Shown here piece after piece: positions 31,577 through 39,900 of a stretch of 64,000 nt of DNA; the stretch's first letter is position 1; each line of letters begins with the position of its first letter. The notes under the pieces were generated by a model. It was given only the letters and a program-made list of their open reading frames with translations, was not told the origin of the DNA and did not search any database. The position numbers and the translations under genes are program-made. Origin of the DNA: Kroppenstedtia sanguinis (lineage in GTDB: Bacteria > Bacillota > Bacilli > Thermoactinomycetales > DSM-45169); NCBI RefSeq assembly GCF_050433445.1, contig NZ_JBNPXF010000013.1:1-64000 (forward strand), given 5' to 3'.

Positions 31577-32446
31577 TCAGTCGTATCGAATCAATCCTTT
31601 CAAGAAACCCACAAACCGATCATCCACCTTGTAATACACATCTTCATCCAGATTCCAGAAGACAACTCTCGGTTCTTCACCCGAGGACTCCCGGTAATCC
31701 AAACAAATATACCCCCCCGGCCGCTTCACTCGCCCCACCGGATACACCCCTGCGGCGATCCGTTCCCGCAGGCGATCATACACCGTCAGGATCTCTGGCT
31801 CATCTCCGTCAAAGGAGAGCAATCCGTTAAAGATTCCCTTCCTCTCCTTATACCAAAACCGATTATCCGGCACAGGTCTTCCCCCATTGTAATCCATCAC
31901 ACACTGCACATAGTCCTCGGGCAAAGAGATGCCCCACTCCTTTTCCACTTCCTGGACCCGATCCCGGCTCACCGGTTCCCGGACGTCGATCCACTCAAAC
32001 TCAAACCTCAGCTTATTCAACAGTTCGGAAAAAGTATCGCAGACCGGATAGAACGTCTTTTTATCCAGCTTGTAACTCCACCACACAATCTTCGGCTCAC
32101 CATCGGGTGCATTCCGGTAATCAAAACAAGTCCACCCCTCTCCTTCGGCAAAGGGGTAAACCCCTTCCGGAAAACCATATTCTTTCACATGATAGCGATA
32201 CTCTTTTACAAAGTTATCCTCTTCCGGGAATTCATCTGGTTCGAAGAAAATCAGCTGTATACTATTCAATATTTTCTTTCCATTAGGGCCCTCCACCTCA
32301 TAATACCCCGGTACGGGAATCCCTCCATTATGTTCTAACACAATCTGTACATACGATTCGGGAAAGCGGATGCCCAGTTCCTCCTCTACCTCTTCAAGAT
32401 GTTCCCAGGGAATCTTCTCTTCATCCCCCCCACTCCTTCCTCCCAC
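31577..32446 (-). CDS. Tandem SUKH (SMI1/KNR4) domain protein, second copy
   Basis: A 289-residue protein made of two SMI1/KNR4-type (SUKH-1) units, about 17-135 and 150-287. Each unit carries the VEEELGIRFPESYVQIVLEHNGG or VEKEWGISLPEDYVQCVMDY-type opening and a GVYPFAEGEGWTCFDYRNAPDGEPK-type core. SUKH proteins are immunity factors that neutralise nuclease toxins. It is a paralogue of the gene upstream (121-nt gap), in the same order of domains. The start (GTG 32446) is poorly supported by its Shine-Dalgarno sequence. A terminator follows. Confidence 0.85.
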   Translation of the reverse strand: MGGRSGGDEEKIPWEHLEEVEEELGIRFPESYVQIVLEHNGGIPVPGYYEVEGPNGKKILNSIQLIFFEPDEFPEEDNFVKEYRYHVKEYGFPEGVYPFAEGEGWTCFDYRNAPDGEPKIVWWSYKLDKKTFYPVCDTFSELLNKLRFEFEWIDVREPVSRDRVQEVEKEWGISLPEDYVQCVMDYNGGRPVPDNRFWYKERKGIFNGLLSFDGDEPEILTVYDRLRERIAAGVYPVGRVKRPGGYICLDYRESSGEEPRVVFWNLDEDVYYKVDDRFVGFLKGLIRYD

Positions 32447-32567
32447 AAGACAAATTTATCCACCCTTTTTCTCTCCTTTCCAGTTGGTCTGCCAAATTCA
32501 CCTCCTTCAGCCTCTGCTTAAGAGGCCGAAAGGGCATTTTCATCACGTCTTCTCCACTGCCAGACCC

Positions 32568-33467
32568 TCAGTCATAAAACTTCGCCAACAGAATGATAAA
32601 CTGATCAGCCACCGACCGATACTCATCTTCCTCCTGCTGCCACAGGGTGATCTTCGGCCCTTCACGCCCCACATCCCGGTAATCCAGACAGACATAATCC
32701 TCCGCATCACAGGCGGCGATCGGATAAACCCCATTGGCGATCCGACCCTGCACACGCTGATACACACTCAGGATCTCAGGTGCGTACCCATCCAATGAGA
32801 GCAACCGCTTTAATACATGTTTTTGTTTTTTGCCAAATTCACCGGATCGAAAGCGGTTGGGAACAGGTCTTCCCCCGTTGTTTTCCATCACACACTCCAC
32901 ATAATCCTCCGGCAGGGAGACGCCCCACTCCCTTTCCACCTCCCGGATCCGCTCTCGGCTCACCGGTTCCCGGACATCCACCCACTCAAAGTCATGTTCC
33001 AGCTTGTCTAACAGCTCGGAAAAGCTGTCACAGACGGGATAGATTGCCCCCCATCGCAATTTTCTGTGGTTGGGCCACTCATCGTGACACCACCAGAGGA
33101 TTCGCGGCTCACCATTGGGTGCGTCCCGGTAATCAAAACAGGTCATATCCCCACCAGAACCATTGGCAAAGGGGTAAACCCTCTCCGGCAACCTCCTTCT
33201 CTCCAAGCTGTCAAAATACGTAAGTACAATGTTTTGCCGTTCCGCGCTTTTCTCCGCTGAGAAGGGAATTAAGTAGAGCGTATCTCCGAGTCTCTCTCCT
33301 TCAGGTCCGGTAAAACTGTAGCCACCGGGAATAGGAGAGGCCCCGTTATGCTCCATCACAATCCGTACATACGCTTCGGGAAAGCGGATCCCCAGGTACT
33401 CTTCCACTTCAGTGATTCGATCCCGGGGAAGCTCTTTACCATCCTCCCAAAGGATATATTGGCCCAC
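32568..33467 (-). CDS. Tandem SUKH (SMI1/KNR4) domain protein, first copy
   Basis: A 299-residue paralogue of the next gene, again with two SUKH units (about 16-155 and 165-299: VEEYLGIRFPEAYVRIVMEHNG and VEREWGVSLPEDYVECVMENNG). It starts 16 nt after the end of a WHH nuclease toxin remnant on the same strand, the expected toxin-immunity spacing. GTG start at 33467 with AGGAG about 10 nt upstream. Predicted cytoplasmic immunity protein. Confidence 0.87.
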   Translation of the reverse strand: MGQYILWEDGKELPRDRITEVEEYLGIRFPEAYVRIVMEHNGASPIPGGYSFTGPEGERLGDTLYLIPFSAEKSAERQNIVLTYFDSLERRRLPERVYPFANGSGGDMTCFDYRDAPNGEPRILWWCHDEWPNHRKLRWGAIYPVCDSFSELLDKLEHDFEWVDVREPVSRERIREVEREWGVSLPEDYVECVMENNGGRPVPNRFRSGEFGKKQKHVLKRLLSLDGYAPEILSVYQRVQGRIANGVYPIAACDAEDYVCLDYRDVGREGPKITLWQQEEDEYRSVADQFIILLAKFYD

Positions 33468-33483
33468 TTCCTATCCGCTCCTT

Positions 33484-33654
33484 CTATTTGTTTCCCCATA
33501 TGGCATCGCCACCAATATGCCTTGCTACATCATGCACATCCGATTCCACTAACTGCATCCTACCATGCTCCTGGTGGTGATGCCATGTCATCCCGGGGAG
33601 GTCCTTTCCATTTTCGAGATTTTTAAAATCCTTGTTATTACACTTACTTGATAA
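33484..33654 (-). pseudogene. C-terminal remnant of a WHH-family nuclease toxin
   Basis: A 56-codon open stretch on the minus strand, ending TAG, whose product includes DFKNLENGKDLPGMTWHHHQ and then HGRMQLVESDVHDVARHIGG plus DAIWGNK. This fits the WHH subfamily of HNH/ENDO VII nucleases found at the tips of polymorphic toxins, including the WHH signature (33574-33585) and the GG-x-x-IWG end. A TGA interrupts the frame at 33655-33657, and no start codon or secretion domain is visible upstream, so it is a relic or an orphan toxin cassette. Its SUKH immunity gene follows 16 nt later. Confidence 0.78.
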
Positions 33655-33766
33655 TCAGAAAGGATTACCACCGATAAGACTAAAGCCTTAACAGAGTAGA
33701 GTCCTTCATATAACAAGCTCTATTTTAATTACCCTTATTTCCGAAATTACCCAAATTCCGTTTTGA

Positions 33767-33911
33767 CTGATTGCCCCCATCGTAAAATGTAGCTTGAGGG
33801 GACGGGGATGGTGGGACGGCTACGATCTCTTGTAAAGAATGCAAAGGCTCTTCACCGTCCCACCATCCTGACCTGATTTCCTGCCTAAAATATGGATAAT
33901 GAACGCGCCTT
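33767..33911. mobile_element. Degenerate family A repeat copy
   Basis: Contains the interior hairpin (GGATGGTGGGACGG with CCGTCCCACCATCC) and a worn right end (CCTAAAATATGGATAATGAACGCGCCT). The left end is missing. It lies upstream of the toxin remnant. The remaining sequence from 33655 to 34041 shows no gene. Confidence 0.7.
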
Positions 33912-34041
33912 ATAAATTATATTGATGATCCCTCAAAAGCGAACTAAATGGGTCAAAACGCTTGGCTGACAGAGAATAGAAAGGATCTGTGGACCTTTAA
34001 AAAGTTAGCAAAGATAAACCTTGCGGACTTTTTTGTTTCTC

Positions 34042-34209
34042 TTATCGCTTCTTATAAACGTTGAAGAAAAACCCGACAACCACATAGTAAATCACCGCGG
34101 CGAAAAGAAGTGCAAGCCAGCTTATATTGCCCGCAAAAACGAGATTGTACAAGACGAGACTAGCTATAAACACGAACGGAGCGACAATAAAGAGTAGTTG
34201 TTTAGGCAA
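34042..34209 (-). CDS. 55-residue membrane protein
   Basis: Two hydrophobic segments (about residues 5-25 and 29-50: LLFIVAPFVFIASLVLYNLV and WLALLFAAVIYYVVVGFFF) with a basic end (YKKR). The TTG start at 34209 is preceded by AAAGGAGG at ideal spacing, which is the main support. No family recognised. It faces away from fruR. Too short for most gene callers. Confidence 0.65.
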   Translation of the reverse strand: MPKQLLFIVAPFVFIASLVLYNLVFAGNISWLALLFAAVIYYVVVGFFFNVYKKR

Positions 34210-34356
34210 ATGGATCCTCCTTTGCTACTGCTAAAAATAGCACACTTTCCACTGTAATAGGCTAAAGTAGCCGTCTCTGAATTTCCATTTTAACTAATTT
34301 CCTCTGATTATTGCTACTTTCTGTTATACCGAGGAATCCCTCCTGCTCGTTTATGC

Positions 34357-34385
34357 TTGATTAAAGCGCTTACTTGGTGTATACT
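34357..34385 (+). promoter_or_regulatory. Sigma-A promoter of the fructose operon
   Basis: TTGATT, 17-nt spacer, TATACT; transcription would start near 34392. Direct-repeat-like ATCAATCATAAACAG and ATCATTCATGATCAG follow between promoter and gene and may be FruR sites. Confidence 0.8.
34361..34375. promoter_or_regulatory. cre-like site (CcpA) within the fructose promoter
   Basis: TTAAAGCGCTTACTT, with the AAGCGCTT core of catabolite-responsive elements, lies between the -35 and -10 boxes. CcpA binding here would give glucose repression. Inferred from pattern only. Confidence 0.5.
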
Positions 34386-34442
34386 GGACACGATCAATCA
34401 TAAACAGTCGCAATCATTCATGATCAGTGAAGAGGTGGTTGC

Positions 34443-35228
34443 TTGTTTGCAGAGGAACGAAAACAACACATTTTGGCTTTACTCAGCCAACAAGAGCGTG
34501 TAACCGTACAAGAATTGACAAGTTACTTCCGTGTATCTGAAAGTACGATTCGTCGGGATCTGCAGGAACTTGAAGATGAACACCTATTGGAGCGGACACA
34601 TGGCGGGGCGATCTTGCTGGAAAAGGGAAAAGCCGAGCCCAGCTATCAGGAGAAAGTGTCGGTTCAAGAGCTTGAGAAAGCTGCCATCGCTGAGGCAGCC
34701 GTTCCATTCATCCAACCGGGGGAGACGATCCTGTTGGATGCCGGGACCACCACCACACATCTGGCCAAAGGGTTGTGCGATCACTCCCACTTAACCGTGG
34801 TGACCAATTCCTATCATATCGCCTCTCTTTTATCGGACAAAGGAGAGATGGACGTCATCCTCATCGGGGGAATGGTCAAGTTTAGCACACTGGCCGCTGT
34901 CGGTCCCTATGCAGAATCGATGTTAAAACAGCTGAACGTGGACAAACTATTTCTCGGTGCCAATGGAGTGGATCGCACCCGTGGTGTAACAACCCCGGAT
35001 CCATTGGAAGCGAAAACGAAACAGGACATGATCCGATCGGCACGGGAAGTGTTTTTGCTAGCCGATTCCAGTAAAGTAGGTCGAACCGCTTTCGCTCATG
35101 TTTGTTCCCTTGATTCCATCGACAACCTGATCACCGATCGGGGCATCGATAACCGTATCCAAGAAGAATTGACAGACCTGGGATTAAAGATCACCATTGC
35201 GACAGAAAGGGATGGTTCCACTGTTTGA
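34443..35228 (+). CDS. fruR: DeoR-family repressor of the fructose operon
   Basis: A 261-residue DeoR-type regulator. The N-terminal HTH is ERKQHILALLSQQERVTVQELTSYFRVSESTIRRDL, and the C-terminal sugar-phosphate sensor carries DAGTTTTHLAKGL near residue 99 and FLGANGVDRTRGVTTPD near residue 176. It heads the operon, so it most likely responds to fructose 1-phosphate. TTG start with AGAGGTGG upstream. Its stop overlaps the start region of fruK. Confidence 0.9.
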   Translation: MFAEERKQHILALLSQQERVTVQELTSYFRVSESTIRRDLQELEDEHLLERTHGGAILLEKGKAEPSYQEKVSVQELEKAAIAEAAVPFIQPGETILLDAGTTTTHLAKGLCDHSHLTVVTNSYHIASLLSDKGEMDVILIGGMVKFSTLAAVGPYAESMLKQLNVDKLFLGANGVDRTRGVTTPDPLEAKTKQDMIRSAREVFLLADSSKVGRTAFAHVCSLDSIDNLITDRGIDNRIQEELTDLGLKITIATERDGSTV

Positions 35229-36144
35229 AGTCATCACAGTCACCCTGAATCCTGCAATCGACCAGACACTCACCGTCGATTCCTTCACTTTACAGGGGAC
35301 CCATCGCATCGATCATAAACAAACAGACCTCGGGGGAAAAGGGATCAATGTATCCCGAGCCTTGGCCCAACTGGGGATTCCATCCATGGCGATGGGTTTC
35401 ATCGGAGAAGACAATGAAGCCCTATTTACATCTCGTATGAAACAGCAAGGGATTGCGACAGACTGGATCCGCTGTCCCGGGGAAACCCGCCAGAACATAA
35501 AAGTATGGGACCCCTCAGCGAATGCGATCACCGAATTAAACGACGCCGGTTTCACTGTCCCAACCTCCGCCCTTCGCTCATTGTGGAAAAAATTACAGAA
35601 CCTTCCCCCTCAAGTCAAGTGGGTTGCCCTTTCCGGCAGTATTCCGCCGGGCGTTCCAGAAACGATTTATCGCGACATGATTCATCTGCTGAAAAAACAG
35701 GGAAAGCAGGTCCTCCTCGATACCAGTGGAAGGGCTCTCATGGAAGGAATCACTGCTTGTCCCTTTCTAATTAAACCCAACGAAGAGGAGATGCAGCAGT
35801 TAAATCCGGGGAACGAAACCCTCTCCGAACAGATCGAAGCTCTTCATCAAAAGGGAATTTCACACATCTTCCTGTCCCTGGGTGCAAAAGGAGCCATCGG
35901 TTCCTCACCACAAGAACACTGGAAGGCGACTCCCCCTCCCATCGCATCCAAAAGCACAGTAGGAGCCGGGGATGCCATGGTGGCAGCCATTTTGCAGTCA
36001 CTGATCATAGGAAGACCCCTATCGAAAACCTTGTCTTGGGGCGTAGCCTCGGGAACAGCCGCCGCAAGTCAGAGTGGAACGGATTTCGGAACCTTGGAAG
36101 AAATCCGTGCACTGGAAAAACAGGTACAGCTAGAAGAGTTGTGA
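35212..36144 (+). CDS. fruK: 1-phosphofructokinase
   Basis: A 310-residue PfkB-family kinase: VTLNPAIDQTLTV at the N-terminus, GGKGINVSRALAQLG near residue 43 (substrate site), and the anion hole with catalytic Asp in STVGAGDAMVAAIL near residue 248. Phosphorylates fructose 1-phosphate to the 1,6-bisphosphate. ATG 35212 is annotated, but AAAGG lies almost on top of it. A CTG at 35221 would have better spacing and a more usual N-terminus. Overlaps fruR. Confidence 0.9.
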   Translation: MVPLFEVITVTLNPAIDQTLTVDSFTLQGTHRIDHKQTDLGGKGINVSRALAQLGIPSMAMGFIGEDNEALFTSRMKQQGIATDWIRCPGETRQNIKVWDPSANAITELNDAGFTVPTSALRSLWKKLQNLPPQVKWVALSGSIPPGVPETIYRDMIHLLKKQGKQVLLDTSGRALMEGITACPFLIKPNEEEMQQLNPGNETLSEQIEALHQKGISHIFLSLGAKGAIGSSPQEHWKATPPPIASKSTVGAGDAMVAAILQSLIIGRPLSKTLSWGVASGTAAASQSGTDFGTLEEIRALEKQVQLEEL

Positions 36145-36224
36145 AAAAACCGTCCAAGATCGATGTAAATCACAACACTTCTAATTCCTTCCAAAGGAGA
36201 ACATCAGCAAAGGAGATCCCAGCC

Positions 36225-36683
36225 ATGAAAATAACTGAACTCGTAAATGAACAGCGAATCAACGAACAGTTGCAGTCTAAGACCAAGGCCGAGGTATTGC
36301 GTGAGTTGGCCGCACTATTGGAACAGGACGGAAAACTGTCCGATCGAGATGTTTTTCTACAGTCGATTCATGCTCGCGAACAACAAGGCAGTACAGGCAT
36401 TGGATTTGGAGTCGCCATTCCCCACGGTAAATCAGCCGCGGTGATAGAGCCAGCCATCGCCTTTGGCCGCTCTTCCGAAGGTGTCGAATTTGACAGCTTG
36501 GACGGGCACCCAGCAAAACTGTTTTTTATGATCGCGGTTCCAGAGCAGTCCGACAATCTGCATCTGCAAACCCTGGCTAAATTGTCCCGAAAACTAATGC
36601 ACGAATCCTTTCGTGATGAACTAATGCATGCCAAAACCAAAGGGGATATTTTGCACGTATTGTCCCAAATGGACCCATCTTGA
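36225..36683 (+). CDS. Fructose PTS EIIA domain protein
   Basis: A 152-residue EIIA of the fructose/mannitol class. The phosphorylated histidine is in GVAIPHGKSAAV near residue 65. It accepts phosphate from HPr and passes it to the EIIB domain encoded next. In Bacillus FruA the A, B and C domains are one protein; here A is separate. Start ATG 36225 with AAAGGAG upstream; 17-nt gap to the EIIBC gene. Confidence 0.9.
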   Translation: MKITELVNEQRINEQLQSKTKAEVLRELAALLEQDGKLSDRDVFLQSIHAREQQGSTGIGFGVAIPHGKSAAVIEPAIAFGRSSEGVEFDSLDGHPAKLFFMIAVPEQSDNLHLQTLAKLSRKLMHESFRDELMHAKTKGDILHVLSQMDPS

Positions 36684-36700
36684 AAAGGAGGTCGTAAACT

Positions 36701-38101
36701 ATGGCCAAATGGATTGTAGCGATCACCTCTTGTCCTACCGGGATTGCCCATACGTACATGGCGGCAGAAGCGATTGAACAGGCAGCAAAAGAGAAGGGTT
36801 ACGAAGCCAAGGTGGAGACTCAAGGTTCCGTCGGTGCGGAAAACGAACTCACGGCTGAGGAGATCGCCCGTGCGGAGGGGGTCATTATCGCCGCTGACAC
36901 CAAGGTGGATGAGACCCGCTTTGTCGGTAAACCGATCGTGAAAACGGGAACGGGAGACGCAATTAAGAATGCTAGTGCCTTGATCGATCGGGTTATCGAA
37001 CAAAAGAGCGAATCTGCCTCGGATGCGGACTCTGCAGAAAAAAACAATACAAAAGAGGTTCAACAGCAGAAGGAAAAACGATCCCAGGAACGGACAGGCA
37101 TCTATAAACACTTGATGACCGGGGTCTCCTACATGATCCCCTTCGTAGTGGCAGGTGGGTTGTTGATCGCCCTCTCATTTGTGTTCGGAATTGATGCTGC
37201 TGAAGAGAAAGGCTCCCTGGCGGCGGCCCTGAAGCAAATCGGTCAGGATAATGCCTTCGCGCTGATGGTTCCCGTACTGGCTGGATTCATCGCCTTCTCC
37301 ATCGCCGACCGGCCGGGAATTGCACCGGGCTTGGTGGGAGGGATGCTCGCATCACAGATCGGCTCCGGATTCCTCGGCGGGATTGTGGCTGGATTTTTGG
37401 CCGGTTATGTAGCCCTTGCAATCAAAAAATACCTGAAGTTGCCGGCAACGTTAGAGGGACTCAAACCGGTACTCATCATTCCTCTTTTTTCAGTCCTCAT
37501 CGTCGGTCTGTTGATGATTTATGTCATCGGAACTCCGATGGCCGCCATCACAGAGGGACTGACCCACTTCCTGAAGGGGATGCAAGCCGGCTCCGCCATC
37601 CTGCTCGGATTGTTGTTAGGAGCGATGATGGCTTTGGATGTGGGAGGACCCCTCAATAAGGCTGCCTACACCTTTGCGATCACGATGTTGGAAGCTGGCG
37701 TCCAAACCCCGATGGCAGCGGTGATGGCAGCTGGAATGACACCCCCCCTCGGATTGGCTTTGGCGACGTTTCTCCGCAAGAACCGGTTTACCCACGACGA
37801 ACGAGAAGCAGGTAAGGCGGGACTCGTACTCGGAGCTTCCTTCATCACAGAAGGTGCCATCCCCTTTGCGGCGAAGGATCCTCTCCGCGTGATCCCCTCG
37901 ATGATGATCGGATCAGCGGTTGCAGCCGCCCTCTCCATGTGGTTCAACGTGTCCTTGGTGGCTCCCCATGGAGGTGTGTTCGTATTTTTCATCCCCCATG
38001 CGATCACCCATCTATTGCCCTATATCCTCTCCATCGCCATCGGAGCATTGGTGACAGCTATTCTTGTCATGCTTCTTAAGAAGCCGGTAAAAGAAGTTTA
38101 G
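36701..38101 (+). CDS. fruA: Fructose PTS EIIBC
   Basis: A 466-residue fructose permease. Residues 1-100 are EIIB with the phosphocysteine in SCPTGIAHTYMAAEAIE near residue 10. A charged linker (about 103-130) leads to EIIC (about 135-465), a polytopic domain with the GASFITEGAIPFAAKDPLRVIPS substrate loop. Imports fructose as fructose 1-phosphate. AAAGGAGG precedes the ATG. Confidence 0.94.
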   Translation: MAKWIVAITSCPTGIAHTYMAAEAIEQAAKEKGYEAKVETQGSVGAENELTAEEIARAEGVIIAADTKVDETRFVGKPIVKTGTGDAIKNASALIDRVIEQKSESASDADSAEKNNTKEVQQQKEKRSQERTGIYKHLMTGVSYMIPFVVAGGLLIALSFVFGIDAAEEKGSLAAALKQIGQDNAFALMVPVLAGFIAFSIADRPGIAPGLVGGMLASQIGSGFLGGIVAGFLAGYVALAIKKYLKLPATLEGLKPVLIIPLFSVLIVGLLMIYVIGTPMAAITEGLTHFLKGMQAGSAILLGLLLGAMMALDVGGPLNKAAYTFAITMLEAGVQTPMAAVMAAGMTPPLGLALATFLRKNRFTHDEREAGKAGLVLGASFITEGAIPFAAKDPLRVIPSMMIGSAVAAALSMWFNVSLVAPHGGVFVFFIPHAITHLLPYILSIAIGALVTAILVMLLKKPVKEV

Positions 38102-38108
38102 ATCGATC

Positions 38109-38157
38109 AAAAAAGCCGCAGTCGTTGACATGACACTGCGGCTTTTTATTTTTTTTA
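38109..38157 (+). terminator. Terminator of the fructose operon
   Basis: AAAAAAGCCGCAGT and ACTGCGGCTTTTT arms followed by a long T run. Confidence 0.9.
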
Positions 38158-38450
38158 TGAATCACGTCTGATTTCCGGTTTCAGCTAACCCATATTTCAC
38201 CGTCGAAAAACAGGGGTTTCTGCAAACCGAGTGTGATATTTTAAAACCAGTTCTTAGGGCCAAGTTAAAGTGCGAGTAGGCAAAAAATTACTATAATCGT
38301 ACAGACCTCTCTCCATAACCAATATTTGATTCTTTTCAAACCATCGTCTTTCATGGTATAAATAAAACTAATTTATTTTTGAATCTGAATTGTTGGTACA
38401 ACAGAAAAATAGGAAAGTCCAGCAATGTGATGAAAAGAGAGGCTATTTTC
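38158..38450. other. Intergenic leader before the YfcC-type carrier
   Basis: Contains AT-rich promoter-like hexamers (TATAAT near 38293, TATAAA near 38357), but no pair with a convincing -35 element. No conserved RNA fold recognised. Confidence 0.35.
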
Positions 38451-39887
38451 ATGAAAACTCCCATCCCAAACACAGTTAAAAATTTCTCCAAAAAGTTTAG
38501 CAGACCGAACCCTTATGTTCTCCTATTCTCCCTCTTATTTCTCTGTGCAATTGCCACCTATCTGGTACCAGCCGGGGAGTTCGATCGAGTGCAAAAGGGA
38601 GATATCAGCGTCACCATTCCTGGTAGCTATCACGCGGTTGATCCCAATCCAACCGGCTTTATCCAGTTCTTCACAGCAATCCAAACCGGGATGGTGGATG
38701 CAGCTCCCTTGATCTTATTAGTGCTGTTTACAGGCGGCGCCATGGCAGTGATCGAAAAAACGGGAGCTTTGAACGCAGCCATCCTCTCTCTCGTCAACCG
38801 CCTGGGCAATAAGGAATTCCTTTTGATTATTCTTGTCAGCGGATTATTCTCCTTTCTGGGGACGGTGGGAGTGATTGTCAACTCGGTCATCGCCTTCATT
38901 CCTCTCGGGATTATGATCGCGAGAGCGATGAAGCTGGATGCCCTCTTTGGCGTGGCTCTCATCTATCTGGGAACCTATGCTGGGTATAACACCACCATCG
39001 CCACTCCTTCTCCCCTGGGTCTATCTCAGCGGATCGCCGAGCTTCCCCTCTTTTCCGGAATCGGCTTTCGCATCGTGATCTACCTGGTCACCACAGTCGT
39101 CACCATCTTATATATTTCCCGCTACGCTCGCAAGATCAAGGGAAACCCATCCGCAAGCATTTTAGGATCCGACTTGTTCCCCGCCTCCACAGGAAATGAG
39201 GAACAATCGGAAAAGGCCTTGGGCAACCAAACCACCTTCACCCTACAACAAAAACTGATCTTGTCCTTTGCCGGCCTCACTCTTCTTTCTTTTATCATTT
39301 GCACTCTCCTATTCAAGTGGACTGAAAATGAAATGGCGGGCATCTTCATCTTCATCGCCATCGGAGTCGGATTGATCGCACGAATGGGTCCTAATGAGAT
39401 CGCAAAAACCTTTCTGCAAGGATGTCAGGGCCTGATAAACGGAGCGCTGATCATCGGGATGGCACGGTCGATTTCTGTCGTGCTGGAAGATGGAAAGCTT
39501 TTGGATACCATCGTAAATCATCTGGCAGCTCTGTTGAATCCACTCACTCCCACTTTAGGTGGGATCGGCATGTTCTTGGTGAGTGCATTATTACATTTTC
39601 TGATCTCTTCGGGATCTGGAGAATCCGTCGTATTGGTCCCTGTCTTGGTCCCGCTGGCCGATTTATTGAACATTACCCGTCAAGTCGCCGTCGAAGCTGT
39701 TATGCTGGGAGAAGGACTTGTCAATTGCATGAATCCCACATCTGGTGTGCTGATGAGTATTCTCGCCATCAGTGGCATCTCCTATGGAAAATGGTTGCGA
39801 TTTATCTTGCCTCTGCTTGCGATCTGGGCGGTATTGGATATCGTTTTCTTAATCATTGGTATCTCGATCGGGTGGGGACCCTATTGA
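38451..39887 (+). CDS. YfcC-family membrane carrier
   Basis: A 478-residue transporter of the YfcC/C4-dicarboxylate carrier-like family with about 11-12 membrane segments. Characteristic stretches are YLVPAGEFDR near residue 35, GTVGVIVNSVIAFIPLG near 138, YLGTYAGYNTTIATPSPLGLSQ near 171, and the re-entrant ISSGSGESVVLVPVLVPLAD near 387. Paralogues carry amino acids or dicarboxylates. Its gene is followed at 13 nt by an M20 peptidase, so uptake of a peptide or acylated amino acid for cleavage is plausible. ATG 38451 (AGAGAGG upstream) is preferred to the upstream ATGs. Confidence 0.82.
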   Translation: MKTPIPNTVKNFSKKFSRPNPYVLLFSLLFLCAIATYLVPAGEFDRVQKGDISVTIPGSYHAVDPNPTGFIQFFTAIQTGMVDAAPLILLVLFTGGAMAVIEKTGALNAAILSLVNRLGNKEFLLIILVSGLFSFLGTVGVIVNSVIAFIPLGIMIARAMKLDALFGVALIYLGTYAGYNTTIATPSPLGLSQRIAELPLFSGIGFRIVIYLVTTVVTILYISRYARKIKGNPSASILGSDLFPASTGNEEQSEKALGNQTTFTLQQKLILSFAGLTLLSFIICTLLFKWTENEMAGIFIFIAIGVGLIARMGPNEIAKTFLQGCQGLINGALIIGMARSISVVLEDGKLLDTIVNHLAALLNPLTPTLGGIGMFLVSALLHFLISSGSGESVVLVPVLVPLADLLNITRQVAVEAVMLGEGLVNCMNPTSGVLMSILAISGISYGKWLRFILPLLAIWAVLDIVFLIIGISIGWGPY

Positions 39888-39900
39888 AAGGATGATGGAA

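Noticed and set aside
30130..31830. A 566-codon plus-strand open frame
   Set aside because: It is antisense to the lipoate ligase gene, has no Shine-Dalgarno sequence or family pattern, and is explained by codon bias in the real gene.
34000..34035. Rho-independent terminator for the small membrane protein
   Set aside because: The arms pair poorly and the loop is AT-rich; not convincing enough to list.
38158..38450. ArgR-box-like sequence upstream of the YfcC carrier
   Set aside because: TGAATCTGAATT-like stretch is too weak a match to claim arginine control.
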